From Alternaria dauci (taxonomy: Eukaryota; Ascomycota; Dothideomycetes; Pleosporales; Pleosporaceae), in contig NC_091279.1 in assembly GCF_042100115.1 (NCBI RefSeq), forward strand, positions 1,736,001 to 1,800,000: a stretch of 64,000 bases of DNA, in the 5' to 3' direction. Positions 45,916 to 57,116 of the stretch are shown here, piece after piece. Made by a program: the position numbers and the translations under genes. Every line of letters starts with the position of its first letter. The stretch's first letter is position 1. The notes under the pieces are model-generated. The model saw nothing but the letters and a program-made list of their open reading frames with translations. It did no database searches and was not told where the DNA came from.

Positions 45916-48900
45916 ATGTCTGCCTCACGGTACCCGGAGAATGGCAGATATGCCCGCGACAGGTCTCCGCCCTATCGGGACCGAGATCGAAGACCATCCA
46001 ACTTTGGCGGCGGATACCCCCCAAGGGGTAACGAGACCTTTAGGCCAAACGCCGAGCCAGGCGGCTTCCAAAGAGAGATTCCCAAAGGTCCAAAATCATC
46101 AATTGCTGATCCGCCACGTGGCCCGCCTGTGGGCCCACCACCCAGTGCGTCTGCAGCGCCGCGCGATGAAAGAGGTCGAGGATTCGCTGGACGTGGAGAA
46201 GCCACGCCGCTGCGAACTGCACCTCCGCTGAGTAGTGGCCCCGGGTTCCCGCACAACTCTCAAAACTCGTGGAGAGCAGACCGCGATCGAGATCGCGACT
46301 TTGACCGGCGTGAGAGACGGCCAACTCCACCCAGGCGGTCACCTATTCGGGACTCAAGAGATTCCCGCGATCAGAGGGACTTTGGACCGCGAGATCTAGA
46401 CGTCAATCGCGCCCGACGGAACTCACGAGACGGACCCCCTTCTGCAGGCTCAACTTATTCTGATCCCCCGCCTCCTGGCGCGGCGTCATCTTATCGTGGC
46501 AGTGGGATTGGACGTGGACGCGGCGGTTTCGCGGGACGCGGCCGCACCTTTCACAACGACGACCGGGACAAACATCACGACTCACGTGATCGCATTCCAG
46601 AACGAACATATCGGCCGCGGAGTCGGACGCCCCCAAGACGCCTAGAGAGAGATGTCCGTGAAGATCGTGACTTCGACAGGAGAGACCGTGACGACCGAAG
46701 GTTTCCCAGAGAATACGATTCCTACATTGGCCCAGCAGGTGCTGCGAAGCCTGGACTACGAGCACTGGATACACATCGAGGTCCAGGTCCCTCTGATCTG
46801 CGACATCTACCTGGTACACCCACAGGCCCAACACCGCACTCTGCTCATCACGCGTCTCCGTCTGATAGGCTAGGACCACAAGGAGATTCTTACTCCAGAC
46901 GATCTTCCCTCGCTATTGATCCTCTTTCTGCCAAGGATCCTCGCCGCGAGCCAGGTAAAGACGAGGCTCTCCTAGCTAGCCGTGCAGAAGCATCTAGAGA
47001 GAGGTATGCTCCGCGTGCTTCGTCACCTCCTGCTTCCATCCCAGCCTTTGGCGGATCCAATGTTTGGAGGGCGCCTATTTCGGACAGCAAATCGAGCGCT
47101 GCCCCAGTAGCGCCATCAAAACCTGCTCCGCCTGCCCCTGTTCCTACTCACTCCTCTGCTGCCCCACTCACTCCTGCTACCCCCATTACCCCAGTGAAAG
47201 CCACCGTAGTTCCTACCGCACCAAAAGCGGCGATACCCCCAGGTCTTTCAACTTTACCACCAACTGGACCAAAAGCCGATCGGGCACCGGATCGTCCTTT
47301 GCTTGCAGATACTCCGAAACAAGAGAGTAGAATAACGCACCCAGCTCCAGCACGTATGGAACCACCTTCTATTCCAACCCACAATGTTACGCCTCAGGCC
47401 GCTGATGTACCAGCTTCAGATAACATGGCTGCCAAGATTCCAATGCCACCACAGATGCCTGCACCCCCTAAAGTTTCATCCGTTATGCCACCAGCTGGTC
47501 CTATGGCTCCTAATCCGCCATCGGGCCCGGCGAAATCCCCTCCCCAGGGTCTCGCTCCACGACCGCGTGCACCACCCACAGCTCCTCAAGCAGCGCACCG
47601 TGTCAACGTATCACCCTCGTTCTCTAGAGCAACTCTACCGCAATACGCTCCTCGAGATGCATCTCCTGGTGCAAACCCCTCAGGTTTTGGTCCACGTGGC
47701 GGTGGCGTAGGAGGCTCTGTGTTGAACACATCGCCACAAAGCTTACCAGCGAATATCCCTACAGGACCCAAAGCTGATCGAACACCGATGGCCCCTAGGC
47801 CGCTTCCATCCTATCCACAATCTGACCGTCCTGGTTTTCCTCCCGCTAGAGGTCCACTGAATGGAGGACCTAAGAGCATGCAATGGGTGCGACCTGGTTT
47901 TAATTCGAGTCGACCTTCGGTTCCCACTAAGCGCGAGTTTCCGGCGGAAGATCGGGAACGACCATCATTCGGCACTGCTCCCAAAGCCCCTCGGCTTGAC
48001 AACAGTGTCTCAGCAACACAGACTCAACGAATTTCGCAAGCAAAATCGGTGTCGCCGTCATTCTCGCGCATCTCAACTGAACCCGAGCGGCCAAGAGAAC
48101 GTGCGGTGTCTGCAGAGCGTCCTGCGGCGCCCTCACCCAAGCCTACTTCGATCGAGACTAGGCGGTACTCTGATGTAGTCATGGCAGAAGCATCACCTCG
48201 TATGGCCAAACCACCTATGTCGGCTGCGTCATCCGCTCCTGAGGCTCTGCAAGACTCTGATGATGATCTTGACCTCGACGAGGACGACTTCGCTGAATCA
48301 GAGGCGAAGTACAACCGAGAACGAGCGCGTCTGGAAGCGAAACGGGTTGATCTGAGTGCCCCACACCTCCGAGCTACGACACCTTTGCAAGAAATTGTTT
48401 TGCTGTCATGCCTAAACGTCGACCATCTCCCACAAACACAGCCCGATGTCGAGCTTGCCGAAGAGATAAGCACACCTTTGCTTCAGGATCAGGATCAGGA
48501 ACAAGAACAGGAACTAAGACAGGAACAGGAGCAGGAGTATTCACGTCCCTCACCTGCTCAAGAACTTCCTGTGAAGCCAGTCTCGGTTCAGCCGCTTCCG
48601 GAGAGCATCACGGCAGATTTACCGACTCCCAAAGCTGAGGAGTCAGAGGATGTCGAGATGGAGGACAAAGAGGAGACCGAAGAAAGATCGGCCGCGCCCG
48701 CGACCATGGCACTACGTCTGCGACGTGAGACTTCTGCCGAGGAGGAGACCCTGCCAGACCTCAGCTCGTTGCCCTATCTAGGATCAGGTCCTCCAACACC
48801 CCTCTCCGACATTGGACAGGACCGACCGAATCTCTCCGACGATGTCATGAATGCCATCCGAAGCAAATTACGCAAGAGCATCGAGCCTGAACTGAATACC

Positions 48901-51900
48901 GATCAGATACTCGAAAGATACGCAGCTGCATACAGAGAGTGGCGAGTGGCTATCCGTCCTTTGGACGAAGAGCGCGAACAAGATGATCAGGACAGGCAGC
49001 CATCAGCCGAACCCACACTGAAAGCCGTCACCCCCGATGTGCAGAACGCTGCGATGACTGGAATTCTGGATGGATCGCTAGCACCTACAGGCCGGAGAAG
49101 TCATGCAAGTCGGTGGGCTACTGAGCTTGATTTGGAAGCCGTTATTAAAGAGTCCTTGAAGACTGCCGAGGAGGAGAAGATGGGCAAGAACAACAAGGAA
49201 CCAAGGAAAGCCATGGCTGATCCAGAAAAGGAAGCTGACCTACCTCTGGAACTCACCGAGGCTGAGGCTCAGCGGAGAAGGTTTATTGACACCAATTTCC
49301 AACGCGAACCCGGCCAAGGTATCTTCGTGTTTCATTACGAGCCACCAGAGGATGACTTCACTCCCGACGAACATCGCGTTATGGTGCAGAACTACAAGGA
49401 TCAGTACGCTAAGAAATGGGGTAAGCTGGCTGAAGTCCTTTACAAAGAAGTCGGGACCGAACGTACCTACAAAGACTGTATCAATCACTACTATGCTACC
49501 AAATGGGGCAGAGAATACAAAGGCAAACTCAGGAAACCGCGAGCTTCCAGGAAACGTGGCGGAGCGGTCGGTCGTGGCCGCGGAGCTATCGCCAATATGG
49601 ACCGGCCCGAAGGACCGGGAGAGGATGGTTTGCCCTTGCCTGTTACTGAGACCGGACGACCTAGGCGCTCAGCAGCACCCAAATTTGGCCCAACAGAGAC
49701 TGAGTTCGACCCGATCACAGGAATCCCCATTCCAGGCCGTGCACGCAGGCCGACTGACGCCGACGATACACAAGAGAAGGCTATGCGGCGCGGAAAGGCT
49801 GCGAAGGATAAACTTGGCCGGAAGGCAAAGAACATGCCACTTGCAGCGGCTCCCATGGGTTCACCTGTCAAGGTTGATCGTAAGGACAAGAATATGGGAG
49901 TCAAGATGGAGGATGATCTCAGCAAACGGCCGATGGGCGATATGTCCATACCTATGCCCCTCATCCCCATGGAAGACCAGTTGATGCTGTCTGGTGATTT
50001 GCAACAGCTGTCCGGGTTGCCAAGTAGCCTCATGGATCGACCGAAGACACAGCCTGGCGCCAGACCCGGTCCGTCTAGCTACTGGTCCGTCTCTGAGTTA
50101 CAAGACTTTGACAAGAATGTTGCACACTTTGGCACCGACTGGATAGCAATCGCAAATCACATGGGCACCAAAACGCACACCATGATTAAGAACCAATATC
50201 TGCGTCTTGTCGAAAGTGGCAAGCTAGACTTGGAGCAGGTAGCAAAAGAGGCAGACGCCCGAAGAGAACGCGGTGATGATCTAGGACCACCGCCAACGCC
50301 TACTCCAGCACCCAAGAGACGGTATGAGAGTACGCAGGCGGGACCCATCCGCCCCATTGCACCTACACCTGAACATGGTTCGCCACCTCCAAATCCGCTT
50401 GCGCTCCCCAAAGCATCCCCTCCGCATTCGACTCCCTCTTCGAGGTTTTCCACTATTGCCCAAGCACCTATGCAAACCAAGCCGATGGTGCCTCCACCCG
50501 GATATCCTGCCCTACCAGAGACTAGCCTTGCTTCTGTACCCTCAATACCACCACAGCAGTCGCCGCCCGCTCCACCTCAACGTGCACAACCACAACATCA
50601 TCACCAGCACTCCCTGTCGCAGCACAAGCCTCAGCCACAAGGGCCACGAGCTGGATACTTCTCAGAAGAGCCTTCCAGGTTTGAGGCCCGACCACCCTCG
50701 CAACCATCGAACAACCAACAACCACATAGGCCACTACAGCAGCAGCAGCAGCATGCCCCACCCCAGCCTCGTGCACAAGAGCAACATCATTCACCTCTCT
50801 ATCGCGGGCTCCATTACCCAGAACGAGACAGTGTGGGTAGGTCGGAAGTTCAGCAGGAGCAGGAGCATCAACGCCGGATCCATGAACACAGACGCCAGAT
50901 ATCACAGGAGATGTCACAACATAGACCCTTTGCTCCTGGTGCGGCACCGCCAATCATGCCGCCAGTACGTTCAAACTCTGTGCTGAGGTCACCAGAACGT
51001 CGTTCGTTGCCGTTCTCACATTCGCGCCACCCATCGCAAGCGCAATCACTCAATCAAGCTGCAACGGATGTATATTCTCCGAGTCATGGCACTAGCCACG
51101 CTGCGCAACAACTGCCGCCCAGATCAAGTATTCTTACACCGCCTGTCAAGGAGGAGCCTAGAAATCCTCCTCCGGTCAGCCTTCCTCCAGCACAACCCCA
51201 AGCAATGCTGCATACACAGATGCAACATCCTCAGCGTGGTCCACCGCCTATGCAAAATACGCCCCCACCTGTAACATCAAAGCCAGCCGCGGAGCCACGC
51301 AAGTCTAACCTGATGTCGCTGCTCAATGATACCGACCCTGAGGAGCCTAGGCGTAAGAAACCTAGCGAACAAGGCCCACCATCACATTCATCTACGCCTC
51401 TGCAGTCAGCACCAGTCGCACCTCCTCCAACAACGCAAAGCTACTCATCCTCGTCAAGACGTCCACTTTACGAAGATCCAATGGCTGCTCAGCCTCCCTA
51501 TACTCGTCCATCCTCATATGCTCAGCAATCCTCGCTTCCAAATGCAGCACCAAGCAGGCCGATCGACTTAACGGATGACAAACAACCAGTGAGCAGACCG
51601 AGCCTACGTGACAGTTGGCAAGCCCAACAGCCGTTCCACCGAGGGCTGTCCCAGACCCCACAACTCACGCCACTTTCGTCAACACCGTCTGGTCTGCCTC
51701 AGCCGCCTAATGTGAACGAGAGGATTTTTAGCAACCACCGTTCTGTCTTTGCTCAGCATAATACCCCGCGCCAGAATCCGACGCCGCCACCCCTTGCCGG
51801 TTTCAACAATTCTCCGAACCCGCATTCGCGCACGTCAAGCATAAGTGGACCGCCCGGATCTATGCCTCGACACGGTATCCCAAGCACCACTGCGGCGCAG

Positions 51901-52839
51901 CATGCACAAGCAATGAGTGCATCAGCGCAGATCTTGCAGCCTAATCCATATGCCCAGGTCGATCCTCCAGGAAGCAGCGTAACGCCCTCTGGACCTATGG
52001 GCATGCGGCCCAGTCCGCATCTGTCAACAAGCCACATAGCACAGCAACGAGACGCATCTGGTCGCAGTGACCACTCCCAAGCTTCCAACACAAACCTGTC
52101 GTACTCAAATCCGCAAACGCCTAACGAGCATCCAGCGCATCCCTTCCAAGGACTGAGCAGACTGACTGAGCCATACCGTCCTCGCGATCCTCGTGATGCC
52201 CACGATTTTGACCCTCGTCACTCGGATCGCGACACCAGTCGAGAACTGTCGCAAAGGACTGAATATTTACGTGAACAACTTTCCAATCCTGCGTTGCGTG
52301 CGAACGGTCCTCCCATGCACGAAGATGTACGATTCCAGCCTCAAGATCGAGGATATCTCTCTCAACGATCACAGACCCCACTTTCTAGGTCGGAGCATGG
52401 CCAACCTCCACCTTTGCAACATCCTCCGCACTCATCGCTTGGCGTAGCAAATCAGTCGCTCTATGGTCAGCGCCCTCCTGAAGAACCACATCGTTTCATG
52501 CGCGATCCTCGTGATCGCAGCATGACAGACCGTATCCGTGAGGAGCAAGCCCAAGCTCAACATCAGGCAGCGATGAACCGAGACGAGCACATGCGAAGAG
52601 AAGCTGAGCGAGATGTGAGGGAACGGGAGATGCGCGAAAGCCATGCACGAGATGCGCATTACAGAGATAGTATCATGCGAGGAAGAGCTGAAATGAGGGG
52701 TCCGCCGCCACCACAAGCGCCGACGTCAGGACCAGGATCAATGCATGATCCACGGCCACCTGCAGGACCCATGGACTGGGTAAGCGGAGTGCGACATCCG
52801 CAGGGACATCCACAGGATCGCGGTCCATGGCAGCGATAG
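45916..52839 (+). CDS. SNT1: Snt1/NCoR-like SANT-domain corepressor (Set3 complex type)
   Basis: A 2307-residue protein in a single uninterrupted 6.9-kb exon. The N-terminus is RG/RD-rich (GRGRGGFAGRGR, DRDRD) and long Pro-rich disordered segments flank the core. SANT1 lies at about 1119-1205 (RRFIDTNFQREPGQGIFVFHYEPPEDDFTPDEH... CINHYYATKWGREYK) and a second SANT/Myb at about 1387-1430 (SYWSVSELQDFDKNVAHFGTDWIAIANHMG... MIKNQYLRL). This paired-SANT layout matches yeast Snt1 and animal NCoR/SMRT, which hold histone deacetylases in the Set3-type complex. The C-terminal 800 residues are Pro/Gln/His-rich with a short polyQ and end in an RE/RD-rich coil. Nuclear corepressor by homology; targets unknown. 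Confidence 0.85.
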   Translation: MSASRYPENGRYARDRSPPYRDRDRRPSNFGGGYPPRGNETFRPNAEPGGFQREIPKGPKSSIADPPRGPPVGPPPSASAAPRDERGRGFAGRGEATPLRTAPPLSSGPGFPHNSQNSWRADRDRDRDFDRRERRPTPPRRSPIRDSRDSRDQRDFGPRDLDVNRARRNSRDGPPSAGSTYSDPPPPGAASSYRGSGIGRGRGGFAGRGRTFHNDDRDKHHDSRDRIPERTYRPRSRTPPRRLERDVREDRDFDRRDRDDRRFPREYDSYIGPAGAAKPGLRALDTHRGPGPSDLRHLPGTPTGPTPHSAHHASPSDRLGPQGDSYSRRSSLAIDPLSAKDPRREPGKDEALLASRAEASRERYAPRASSPPASIPAFGGSNVWRAPISDSKSSAAPVAPSKPAPPAPVPTHSSAAPLTPATPITPVKATVVPTAPKAAIPPGLSTLPPTGPKADRAPDRPLLADTPKQESRITHPAPARMEPPSIPTHNVTPQAADVPASDNMAAKIPMPPQMPAPPKVSSVMPPAGPMAPNPPSGPAKSPPQGLAPRPRAPPTAPQAAHRVNVSPSFSRATLPQYAPRDASPGANPSGFGPRGGGVGGSVLNTSPQSLPANIPTGPKADRTPMAPRPLPSYPQSDRPGFPPARGPLNGGPKSMQWVRPGFNSSRPSVPTKREFPAEDRERPSFGTAPKAPRLDNSVSATQTQRISQAKSVSPSFSRISTEPERPRERAVSAERPAAPSPKPTSIETRRYSDVVMAEASPRMAKPPMSAASSAPEALQDSDDDLDLDEDDFAESEAKYNRERARLEAKRVDLSAPHLRATTPLQEIVLLSCLNVDHLPQTQPDVELAEEISTPLLQDQDQEQEQELRQEQEQEYSRPSPAQELPVKPVSVQPLPESITADLPTPKAEESEDVEMEDKEETEERSAAPATMALRLRRETSAEEETLPDLSSLPYLGSGPPTPLSDIGQDRPNLSDDVMNAIRSKLRKSIEPELNTDQILERYAAAYREWRVAIRPLDEEREQDDQDRQPSAEPTLKAVTPDVQNAAMTGILDGSLAPTGRRSHASRWATELDLEAVIKESLKTAEEEKMGKNNKEPRKAMADPEKEADLPLELTEAEAQRRRFIDTNFQREPGQGIFVFHYEPPEDDFTPDEHRVMVQNYKDQYAKKWGKLAEVLYKEVGTERTYKDCINHYYATKWGREYKGKLRKPRASRKRGGAVGRGRGAIANMDRPEGPGEDGLPLPVTETGRPRRSAAPKFGPTETEFDPITGIPIPGRARRPTDADDTQEKAMRRGKAAKDKLGRKAKNMPLAAAPMGSPVKVDRKDKNMGVKMEDDLSKRPMGDMSIPMPLIPMEDQLMLSGDLQQLSGLPSSLMDRPKTQPGARPGPSSYWSVSELQDFDKNVAHFGTDWIAIANHMGTKTHTMIKNQYLRLVESGKLDLEQVAKEADARRERGDDLGPPPTPTPAPKRRYESTQAGPIRPIAPTPEHGSPPPNPLALPKASPPHSTPSSRFSTIAQAPMQTKPMVPPPGYPALPETSLASVPSIPPQQSPPAPPQRAQPQHHHQHSLSQHKPQPQGPRAGYFSEEPSRFEARPPSQPSNNQQPHRPLQQQQQHAPPQPRAQEQHHSPLYRGLHYPERDSVGRSEVQQEQEHQRRIHEHRRQISQEMSQHRPFAPGAAPPIMPPVRSNSVLRSPERRSLPFSHSRHPSQAQSLNQAATDVYSPSHGTSHAAQQLPPRSSILTPPVKEEPRNPPPVSLPPAQPQAMLHTQMQHPQRGPPPMQNTPPPVTSKPAAEPRKSNLMSLLNDTDPEEPRRKKPSEQGPPSHSSTPLQSAPVAPPPTTQSYSSSSRRPLYEDPMAAQPPYTRPSSYAQQSSLPNAAPSRPIDLTDDKQPVSRPSLRDSWQAQQPFHRGLSQTPQLTPLSSTPSGLPQPPNVNERIFSNHRSVFAQHNTPRQNPTPPPLAGFNNSPNPHSRTSSISGPPGSMPRHGIPSTTAAQHAQAMSASAQILQPNPYAQVDPPGSSVTPSGPMGMRPSPHLSTSHIAQQRDASGRSDHSQASNTNLSYSNPQTPNEHPAHPFQGLSRLTEPYRPRDPRDAHDFDPRHSDRDTSRELSQRTEYLREQLSNPALRANGPPMHEDVRFQPQDRGYLSQRSQTPLSRSEHGQPPPLQHPPHSSLGVANQSLYGQRPPEEPHRFMRDPRDRSMTDRIREEQAQAQHQAAMNRDEHMRREAERDVREREMRESHARDAHYRDSIMRGRAEMRGPPPPQAPTSGPGSMHDPRPPAGPMDWVSGVRHPQGHPQDRGPWQR
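48484..48540 (+). repeat. In-frame CAGGAN hexamer repeat coding QD/QE
   Basis: Eight to nine degenerate CAGGAT/CAGGAA-type hexamers encode alternating Gln-Asp/Glu within the disordered part of the SNT1-like protein (residues about 857-875). Its unit keeps the reading frame whatever the copy number. Confidence 0.8.
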
Positions 52840-53776
52840 GAGAAACGCTACATACGGGGTTTTCTGACATTACATGCTCTACGCATATAATTTCTTTTGT
52901 GTGTTGATAGATATTTGAGCATCTCGGTGTCATGTTTCTAGATGCCTTGGTTTCTCATGTTTGAAGATGAAGACGATGACGATACCGTGCGGTAGTCATG
53001 CTTTGGCGTTTGGTGGTATTCGTCCTGCGCTGCCTTTTGTTGTATCCGAGCGAATGATTGGAGCGTATAAAGAGAGGGCTTTCGACCCTTTCCTGTAGAA
53101 ACTCGTAGTGTATTATACGTAAACTAGCTGTCAGGCTAATTGAGCACCGTTTGGATGAACAGTTTAATCGATTGGCTTGATACTGCTGTATTCATGTGTC
53201 TGACATACTAGCATATTGTTGTCAATAACATCGTTCATTGCGACCACTATGGGACACATCATTTTTCTGCTCATCAGCGCTATGGGTCGCAGTGCAAAAT
53301 TAGCGCAACCAGTTCGTAGCACCAAATCTTCAGATTTAGTTGTAAGGCAGAATTTTTGCACCATTATTGGAAGACTTCCATGTTGTAGCCGATCAGGCTG
53401 ACACGCTTATATGCTGACTGCGTACGCCACGTTGCTTACTTTTATTGGCAGTGGGAAGGACAGTGAATGTGACGCCCTTTCTGCAAATGCACTATGATCT
53501 TTCCATGATTAGCACGGATGAAGGTAAGGAAGAGCATACTGTGGCTGTCGTGAACTTTACTCATGGCTATTTTTGAGAATACAAGGCGCTATACGATCGT
53601 CCATGCGAAAGAGAGGCTGTAGATATGACCAAGACTCTAAAATTGGCGGACATTATAGTAAGGCACGGGGCACATCGTGTATCATAAACCTTAGGAAGCT
53701 GGTCACCCTCACTTGACACCAACAGCCTCAGGTGATAGTGGCATACAGTTTCCTTCGTCAAGACCGCTTGGAGCTC
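52840..53776. other. Convergent 3' region, 0.9 kb
   Basis: Between the stop of the SNT1-like gene (plus) and the stop of the orphan basic protein (minus). It is less GC-rich than its neighbours, as expected for 3' UTRs. No gene or repeat seen. Confidence 0.55.
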
Positions 53777-55126
53777 TCAACGTCGATAAGCCTCAGCAAC
53801 AAAGCCATCCCACTCCTCCTTCAAATCATCCTCCAAGTTCCCGCCAGCCATCCTGCTGCCCTCGAAAACCACATCGCCAACGCCCGGCACCTCGTACAGA
53901 CAGCCATCCACCATTCCATCCTTGAAGAACGTCATCGTACCAGTGCACTTACGACCAAACGTCAGCTTACCGGTTTCGAAATCACGAAGACGCCATCCCA
54001 GTGAACACGGGACACCTAAGCTGTCGGAGTCACTAGGACCAGGGTTCATCTGGATGATACCGTCCCAAGCGCCCCAGCGGAATGTCGCCCACCATAAGCC
54101 ATGAGATGGGTCACGAGAGAGCGTGAGGTCGAGGTTATGATCATTGAAAATGGAACTAGCACTCTCGCAATCGATCGAGTAGATACCGCTGAGGAGCAGT
54201 GAAGGCTCCGGCTGATAATGGTTGTGATATGGGTCGGGCGGGATGTATGTAGAACGATGCATCAGGGTTGGATCGTACTGCTCTTGCTTAAAGCGAGACC
54301 GTGAAGGGATGGATGGCGATTCTGAGATGCGGTTCTCTTTCTTGACAGTGGAGACGGATCGCGTTGTGGTGGCCTCCTTCTTGACTCTTGCTGCTTTTCG
54401 TGGAGTCGCTACCGGACTGGACACGTCGCCGTCCACGCGCTTACGCTTGGCTGGCGATTGATTCTTTGGCTTATCTTGGCTGTTCTGCTGTGTGTAAGTA
54501 TATAGGTCGTATGGTGATCCTCCGGAGGCCAAGGTTAGATTCACTATAGTGTAGCGTTAGCACTGAAGAAGATATCAGGGGTTAAAGCCTACCGGAGACA
54601 TTGACGCCGCCAGTTACGCCATAAGAACTGCCGATACTTGGACTGTGAACAATATTGGACTTGGTCGCCTTCTTGCCCTGCAGAGATGAGAACACGCAGT
54701 CAGTATGTCTCACACGTTTTCCATACAGTCACAACTCACCATACCGCCACCCTTCTTCAACTTCCTATTCTCTGACTCCCATTCGGCTTTGAGCTCGCTC
54801 TCGACCTTCAAGATCCACGCCGGTACCTCAAGCTTGAACTGGTTCATGGCATTCAGGAGTCGCACTTTCGCCGCATTCTTGTCCTTTGTGACCGGCAAAC
54901 CATAGTGGATGAGCTGGGCAGCGTAGAAATGCCACACCTGATCCTTGACCGGTGTCGCGACTTCGGACTTTTGACCCTTGCTGTATAGATTGGGCGCTTC
55001 CGGGCGGAGGAGAGCCGCAAGCTCAGCGACGCTGGCGCGCGCGTGGTGGTTCCCGCCAGGGTCTGCGTAGAGGACGGAGGAGTAAAGGAAGTCGCCGCGA
55101 CGGGCTGGAGGGGCAAAATTGGCCAT
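53777..55126 (-). CDS. Orphan protein with central basic segment
   Basis: I cannot assign a function. Three exons (55126-54740, 54677-54593, 54543-53777) join in phase to 412 residues. The frame opens at TTG 55141, and ATG 55126 (MANFAPPARRGDFLYSS) is the first ATG. The N-terminal 130 residues look folded and helical (VASLLR-like block ELAALLRPEAPNLY, then DQVWHFYAAQLIHYGLPV). The middle is basic and probably a nuclear signal (PAKRKRVDGD, PRKAARVKKE). The C-terminal part (LLSGIYSIDCES ... GLWWATFRWGAWDGIIQM ... GCLYEVPGVGDVVFEGSR) looks like a beta-rich domain. Probably a nuclear protein, by inference from the basic clusters only. Confidence 0.82.
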
Positions 55127-56874
55127 TTTTTTCTTCTCCAATGAGTGTCGAAGTAGGCTCTAGTCTGAGAAGAAGATTGTTTAGGGAGAGTGTGTTTGAG
55201 AAGGTGGGGTCATTGGTGGAGTGAATCTCGCGACCCGTCGGTACCAGTGGAGCTATGATCCGTACCTGGTAAGACTAACAGCCAGGGCTTACACCCGTAC
55301 ATTCAGGGCGTCCCTAGCGATTGTCAAACGATTGAAATACTGAACCTGTTACTCCAATTCGGCCGTTGGCCAATGTGGTTGTCCTGATTATGAACTCAGG
55401 ATCACACTGCCTTCTACCTAGGTATCTTTCGGGTTTTTGGTCACTTCCTCAGCTTCAATTCGTCTTCTATCTCCGGTTACCTCCAGATTCCCGTATTTTG
55501 TTTCATAATGGGTTACAAGGTTGAATATGTAGTGTAGAAAGTTGATGTAGAACTGCGTGTCAAATGCATGATGTCGTTGGCACTTGGTCTTGCCCTCGTT
55601 GTTCTGGCGCTCATACAAACCACAGCTGTTTTTGACATCACCACATAACCCCTCGTGTTGAGGCAGACGTTTTGGTTAGGATGATATTATCCACTGTATA
55701 TCCGCAATTCATGATGTTCACCACAGCAAGTAGGCCTATGTCGAGATTAACAATATCACGGACATACTACTTCCGGATACAAACTCAAGATGATGAGATT
55801 TCGGGAAGAGATATTCTCAAGGTTTTGTCATAGAGCCATGCCTAGCTTTAGGGATTTTGTGTCTAGTATTTAAAAGTCAACAAGTAAACTTACGATGTCT
55901 TGCCTCAACTGCAGCACATCATACACGTTTGAAAAAATCATAAAAGGCGCGGAACAAGTGATTGTAAATCTTAGGATAAAGGCTAGGGTTTTCTAGGTAA
56001 ACATATGTGAAGCCGCAAGCCAGTGAGAAGCATCAACGTATGCGTAGCGTTGTATTTTCAAGATCAGCTAAGCATGGTAATTGGTAGACATCATGGATAT
56101 CTTGATGTCTCTCTTCCTCCGCGGATTCGGTCGAGACAAGCTCTCCTGTCGTGTCGCTTGTGCGTACAGCCAGTCTCGAAAGAAGCGAAATGTTAGCTAA
56201 GCGCATTGTACTAAGATGACCTCGCTACCTCGACTCGATCGCGCATTTGTTTTCGTATAATTTCAATCTGCTAGCTCGAAGACAAGTCATACATCATCTC
56301 TACCTTGCAGCCGTACTTGGGCGACAAGATTACAGCTCGCATGTTTTGGTATACCAGGTCTGAGCTGTTTGTTACTATCATCTTCCCTGCAATGATTCTC
56401 ATGGCTATTTCCTCATGGACACACTACGGAACCCATTTAGATTCCAGATAAAACAAAATGATGCATACAGAAACTAACCAAGAAATGATCACGTAACATT
56501 CCAAATGAGTCGAGGTAACATCGTTACATTGAAATGAACAAGGATAAGCAAGTTACCCAGCCATTGACGATGGCAAGCTACGGCTGTAAAATAATCTTCC
56601 ACACGACCACTCACAGATCGTGCATTACCCTCCTGAACACATCTACAGGGTATCCCTAGAACCAACTACACAAGCTCCCAAAAGAGAAATCATACGGCAC
56701 AAGCAAGCTGCTTCCGTAAGCGTACCGCGGAGCACGCCCACCCATGGCACCAACGTTCCCGTAGAAAAGAAAACATCACAACAGACCCTAGGGGTACTTC
56801 TTCGCGCTTTCTAGCGCGGGCCTACACATGCACCCTGTCTTTTCCCTCCACTTCGCGCTATACGATCGCGAGAT

Positions 56875-57116
56875 CGAACGTTGTGAAGGCACTTGGACCG
56901 GCATTTTAGCGAGGCGTACCAGTCGGCAGACATCCGAACAGGTGCTCCTGCGATGTTTTTTTTCTTCGAGGCACCTGCGCAACTGTGAAACATAAAACCT
57001 GAAATCGGCGATTGGCGAGAAGGCAGTCCTCCGAACAGGTGCTCCTGTTGCGGCTTTTTCTCAGGGTACCTGCCTAATTGTGTATTTAGAAATTCGAATC
57101 GGCGATTAGCGAGAAA
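56875..57116. repeat. Imperfect tandem repeat, about 97-bp unit, each with a hairpin
   Basis: Two full units and one decayed unit. TCCGAACAGGTGCTCCTG occurs at 56933 and again at 57030, 97 bp apart. CGGCGATTGGCGAGAA (57006) and CGGCGATTAGCGAGAA (57100) end the units, and CGGCATTTTAGCGAGG near 56900 looks like the end of an older unit. Within unit 1, CAGGTGC (56939-56945) is complementary to GCACCTG (56971-56977). In unit 2 the right arm is GTACCTG (57066-57072), which still pairs through one G-U wobble. Function unknown. Confidence 0.7.

Noticed and set aside
55300..56700. AT-richer stretch suspected to be a mutated (RIP) transposon relic
   Set aside because: No open frame remnant, terminal repeats or target duplication found, and the composition shift is mild. 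Cannot be supported without a genome-wide repeat search.
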